64,000 nucleotides of DNA from Gnetum montanum (Eukaryota; Streptophyta; Gnetopsida; Gnetales; Gnetaceae). Position 1 is the stretch's first letter, and each line of letters begins with the position of its first letter. The notes under the pieces are model-generated. The model worked only from the letters and a program-made list of their open reading frames with translations. It had not been told where the DNA came from and made no database searches. A program made the position numbers and the translations under genes. The stretch lies in assembly GCA_015680685.1 (NCBI GenBank), contig MNCI01038211.1:327859-391858 (forward strand), in the 5' to 3' direction. Positions 59,707-64,000 of the stretch are shown piece by piece.

Positions 59707-60282
59707 TGTGAGAGATGTCTCAGGGTAGAAGTTATCTTGGGCTCTCCCCATGGTTCTGGGACCATGGAACAGTCTAAAGTGCCCTTGGGTGACACTCAAG
59801 TGTTAGAAAATCAATCCTAACTTGGTGGTACCAAGCCAATAGTAGGACTCCCTCCTGTTGCATCCCTCTCTAAGTCCTCTTCATACTATCCTCACTCGGA
59901 GAATTACATGGCCTTGATTCTATGGTGGTCATAGATATGTAGGTAGCTAGAACTAGATAGTTTTGGTAAAGTGCCAAGTTGAACCTTGTACCAGATTATG
60001 AGGGGTCTAGGGGTGAGGCACCCCCTTGTAGAGGCATTGTGTCCCCTTCCATTGATGTTGTCTATAGGGTTTCTTGTGTACTTGTTTGCAAGATCCTCAT
60101 TTGGAGTATAGTCATTCTCCTTGAGGTGAATTCTTATTTATTAATAAGTTGTTGTGGTGCTTGCTCCCTTCCATGGGTTGATTACTTAATAGAGGCATAT
60201 TCTCCAAGTCTTTTGCCCTAGATTCATTGGATCTTAGTGAATTCCTTAGGATGCTAGACAATGTTAGGACAACATTGTTACA
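59707..60282 (+). repeat. 3' LTR of LARD-2
   Basis: Starts TGTGAGAGATGTCTCA and ends ACATTGTTACA. One base shorter than the 5' copy. Confidence 0.9.
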
Positions 60283-61310
60283 CCATGTTCTTAATGGGAT
60301 CGAGAAGACTAATAATTTCTTACTCAACTTTTTGAAAAACTAATAGAAGATTATATAATTCAAAAAAACCTAGAACTTTAGAATATTCTTCAAATTGGAC
60401 ATCAAAATTTGGATCTCATTTATGAATAATCAACACTGTATACTTATGTAAAAAATACCCTATATTTAGAGCATATTATACCATTGAAACATTGCCTAAC
60501 TTAACAAGTAGAAAGAAAATAAGAATAATACTTAGCATAAAGGACTTAAATGTCATGTTTTTTCCTCACATTATTTAACTATGAAATGAAGCTTTGATTA
60601 CAAGGCATGTAATCCAAAATTTGAATGAATACATATTACAATGAAAGATTAGCAACCTATGACTCATATACATTGTCAAAAATAAAAAAAATTAGATGTC
60701 TTGGTTGTATTAACATCACTAGAAGAAGGCATTACAACTTTTTTCTTACCAACTTGTAAATTTTCATTTTGAGAATCAAGAAAATTTTTTACATCAATAA
60801 AAGAAGCAAACATTTAAACATTGGTTGATAAAGTTAGGAGTAACATAGAATTCCCCATAAGGAAATTCTAAAGAAATTGGATCCTCAAGAGAAAAATCAA
60901 AGAAATAAAAATCAAATCCATTGAAAAAACTAGATTAGTTGAAGAAACATTAAATTTACATAAAAATTAGATTTTTTTGGAAAAACATCAAATCCATTCA
61001 TTGAAAAAACATAATATTATCTTGAAAAGAATCTATCAATTTTCTAGTCATATTTCTACAAAGCTTAGAAGAAGACACTTACATCTTCCAAACATGATTA
61101 ACCTACCTCTACAAGCTTTAGTTAATAACCTTTTCAACTTCCAAAACATCAAACCTATTCCCAAATCTCTTGAATATACTTCCATTTCTTTTGATCTTAC
61201 CTATAATAACACTCATCAATGTCTTTGCTGTGCACCAAAGGAAGGAGTGGGAGGGCAATGGGGGTTTTTCAAATCCCAAAAAATGAATAATAATATTTAA
61301 AAAGTTCAAA
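60283..61310 (-). pseudogene. LINE ORF1 remnant, N-terminal half
   Basis: On the minus strand VNHVWKM, SSSKLCRNMT and DSFQDNIMFFQ follow an N-terminal stretch with VLEVEKVIN, the pattern of the plant LINE ORF1 domain (DUF4283-like). The frame then reaches LLDPIKNM at 60283 and continues at 52925 with ESVFIAFNF, across LARD-2. Stops interrupt it. Confidence 0.6.
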
Positions 61311-61539
61311 TTATATCAAATCATTCAAGACAAAGTTTATTAGAAAAGCCCAATGGTTTTGAAAATACCTTTTCATGTTTTTATCTTAAAAACTATCCTA
61401 AAAAGGACCTACCCTCTAGGATAGGAAATGGATTAACCTGTGTCCTTATTTAGAAACATCTTCATGGGTTTTTACTTCTTTCTAAAGGGTTTCTTATAAA
61501 GAAAAGGAAAAAGAATCTCTCTAAAGATGCAAGAATACA

Positions 61540-62568
61540 TCAATCAAAAATAATGTTAGTCATCAACATCTTTAAAATTTTGAAATACTATTAGGTATCC
61601 ATAACATAATCCAACATGATGTGGCCTATAGGTCTTTTATTACCACATTTTGAGAATAAAAACAAAATTTGTTCCTCATGCTTCCTAATTTCTTTATTTC
61701 AGTTTGGAATGATTTAAAAACTTATTTTCTCACATAACTTAACAAGTTCACAGTCCCAATATAGCTTCAAGTAACCTTACTAAGCTTCATAAATTAAGTG
61801 GAGAAATTATTTGAGATTACAATCTAAGATTTTTTTCAATAGTTATTATACATCCATAGTAAGATTCAACCTCAACCCTAAGGAATCCTTAATTTTTTCA
61901 TCTCTACTATCAATTTGTATTTTACATGTTATATAAACATTCAATCCTAACATCACTAACCTAAAAGGCACTATGTCCAAAGCTATTGAACTTAAATAAA
62001 TTAACCTTATGAACTCACTTCAATCCAAACTTGAAACCTTTGCTTTGGTCCTCAACCCCTAGTCTTCAATTATCTTCTAAATATTCAAAGTTAATCCACC
62101 TTCAAGTCATTATTTTTCTACAACTTTGGCCTTCATAATGATTAGTCCAAGGTGTTAATTTAATTTATCATCAATTTCCCCTTTATAATTTCCAACCTTA
62201 TTCTTGAGACAACACTGATCTTTAAGTTACCTAAGACAAAGAGTAAACCTTTCATGAATCAAGTCTTAATCATTTTATAAAAAATTTCTAATGAAGTAAT
62301 TAAGCTAAAATGAAATAATGTCAAGACAAGAGATCAACATAATGAAATAAATACAAACTTAGGAGAGGTATCCCTTAATGAATATTGTAGATTTTATAAC
62401 ACTAGTAAACATTATGAGAAAACTTGCTCTTAATTCCAAACCTTATATGGGGATTTAATGAAGAATTATAGAATAATCAAAAGGGAAAAGCATTGCTAAT
62501 GGTTGTAGAAGTCGTTCATAAAACTAAGAATGAACTAGTAGTATGTTTTAAGCAAGTCATGATTAAGG
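61540..62568. other. Anonymous AT-rich stretch
   Basis: No gene, LTR or repeat end that I can support. Confidence 0.4.
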
Positions 62569-62573
62569 AATCT

Positions 62574-63147
62574 TGTGACATCCTGTTCTCAAATGTCATA
62601 GAAAACATTAAATATACATTATATTAGACATTATGCATAAGAAGAAAATATATCAAATGTCAAATATATGTAACATTCAACATTATGCATAAAGAAAATA
62701 ACATGAAAATGTAGAAGAAAAGAGGAAAGAATGCTTTATTGATATGGAATAATGTATCTTGATCATGATTTGAGAGTGTTTATTGGGATTTTCTTCCTTC
62801 AACATCTATTCTTTAGAGACAATCCAACATTGCCACCATAGTTAGGCCTACAACTTGGATAGAAGGGATGACTAGTCCTCTTCTTGTTCCACTTCACTCA
62901 GGACCTATGACTTTCCTTTACCAGCTCCACCACTCCATGCTAGCACAACTTGTAAGCCTGCATATAAATGCCTTAGATCAAATGCCCAAATGTCACATTA
63001 AGAGATATGTCCATTATTACAATGCATCCTTTCAAGTCTCAATTACAACATGCCATTTTGGGTATTTTTATGATAACGATAACACTTGTTATGAAAAGGC
63101 ACCATCTTTGTTATGCAGCAAAATCATTTGAAAATAGGGACATTAGA
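62574..63147 (+). mobile_element. Solo LTR of the LARD-1 family
   Basis: 574 bp, matching the LTRs at 16591-17157 and 21847-22418. Starts TGTGACATCC and ends GGGACATTAGA (decayed TTACA). Perfect 5-bp duplications AATCT flank it (62569-62573 and 63148-63152). Confidence 0.92.
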
Positions 63148-63450
63148 AATCTACTTTTGCAAATGCATGATTTAAAAAAAGTCAGTGACATTATGAGTAA
63201 CACATATATCCATTCTAGTCATCTAAACCAAGATAATCAAATTGTTATATCTCAATCACAAATACAATATGAAACTTCTTCATAAAGTCATAGTTGTTCC
63301 AATCAAAACCAACTAGAACTTAGGAGTAAAATAAAAACATATAATCTTATTGAAGATTTGAAAGGAATTAAAGTATATATATGTATATGTATATATATAA
63401 AATCTTTTTAAATTCAAAGAAATAAAAAAAAAACTATACATCATGATAAG

Positions 63451-64000
63451 TGATGAGTGTTCACAATATCCAATCATACAATCTACAAGCATAGCAATAG
63501 ACTATGTTGTGATCTATGGATGGGACTAATGTAGTATCTTGATAGTAAAATGTGAAATCATAGGTTTTTTTATTCCTAGTTATACTTTTAGTGACCCTTA
63601 GTGGATATGGTTAAGTATAGCTCAGACATGAAAATGATGCTGTTAGGGCCTTGACCTAAATTAATTAATAATACATAAATTAATTTTTTAATCTAATTAA
63701 CATTGAAATTAAATCCTATACTAGCCTATGATAATGAGCATGCATTCCTAGCTTTCTATACACATTTTGAATGGGTGTAATCATCATTGCAATTACCAAG
63801 TGACATACTATCAAGCGTACAAAGCAATATCACTACTAGGTTACTAACTAATTATATGTTATGCTTGAAACTATTTGTGGTTATTATACTAAATTTTATG
63901 TGTAAGAAAAAACAAATATTAAGATAATTACATGGAAAATAAAATAATATGAAAGTAAATTGTATTCTAAGTAAGAGTGCTATAATGATTATGAATCAAT
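63451..64000 (-). mobile_element. LTR of element A/E type, running off the window
   Basis: Plus-strand start TGATGAGTGTTCACA is the 3' end of a minus-strand LTR. Blocks such as AATTAAATCCTATACTAGCC, CATTCCTAGCTT, ATTACCAAGT and AGTGCTATAATGATTATGAA match the LTRs of element E. No primer site lies beside it, so it is a 3' or solo LTR. A (TA)n-type run precedes it (63374-63400). Confidence 0.8.

Larger units (their letters stand above)
52926..60282 (+). mobile_element. LARD-2: copia-like non-autonomous LTR element inserted in a LINE ORF1
   Basis: LTRs of 577 bp (52926-53502) and 576 bp (59707-60282) in direct orientation. A tRNA-iMet-type primer site and a polypurine tract are present, and a near-perfect target duplication CCATA/CCATG flanks the element (52921-52925 and 60283-60287). 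The internal 6.2 kb, which includes solo LTR C1, shows no gag or pol. The minus-strand LINE frame continues across the two flanks. Confidence 0.88.

Noticed and set aside
1-64000. Bacterial-type systems such as CRISPR arrays, operons, phage or plasmid genes
   Set aside because: The repeats here are dispersed LTR, SINE or minisatellite sequence; there are no regularly spaced short repeats with unique spacers and no prokaryotic gene layout.

Overview
The window reads as nuclear DNA of a seed plant with a very large, repeat-laden genome; a gymnosperm such as a conifer is the best guess, but no marker proves it. The reasons are AT-rich sequence, old and heavily broken LTR retrotransposons nested in one another, LINE and SINE remnants, and only two loci that look like host genes. 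Transposon reading frames are riddled with TAG/TAA/TGA in place of CAG, CAA, CGA or TGG codons, and primer-binding sites have lost their CpGs. This is what long-term methylation and C-to-T decay would leave.

Layout. 1-807 is an LTR (group B). 3142-6491 (minus) is a host-type gene for a membrane-anchored acidic protein built from duplicated blocks; it keeps a TATA box but carries two stops and a frameshift. 8024-8747 holds two tRNA-like SINEs with long target duplications. 9902-22992 is a Ty3/gypsy element (element A) whose integrase is split by a second LTR element (LARD-1, 16591-22418). LARD-1 carries an antisense, intron-less copy of a CCR4-type deadenylase. 25391-26235 is a plant transposon-protein remnant. 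26590 to about 30600 is a chromovirus with an internal deletion and a chromodomain-like end. 30600-37200 is anonymous repeat with a 506-bp tandem duplication. 38251-38931 (minus) is the one intact gene, an AP2/ERF (DREB-like) transcription factor.

From 40378 on, repeats dominate again: a SINE, then a LINE ORF2 end broken by an 8.7-kb insertion complex. The complex contains LTR-B2, minus-strand gypsy element E, and a solo LTR (C2) inside E. Next comes a LINE ORF1 split by a copia-like non-autonomous LTR element (LARD-2, 52926-60282), itself hit by solo LTR C1. The window ends with a solo LTR of the LARD-1 family (62574-63147) and a further LTR running off the edge.

The genes form no pathway. 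The main story is the nesting order, which can be read from target-site duplications, and the LTR promoter regions. Related LTRs share R/U5 sequence, but each subfamily has a different array of short palindromes just upstream of its TATA box.
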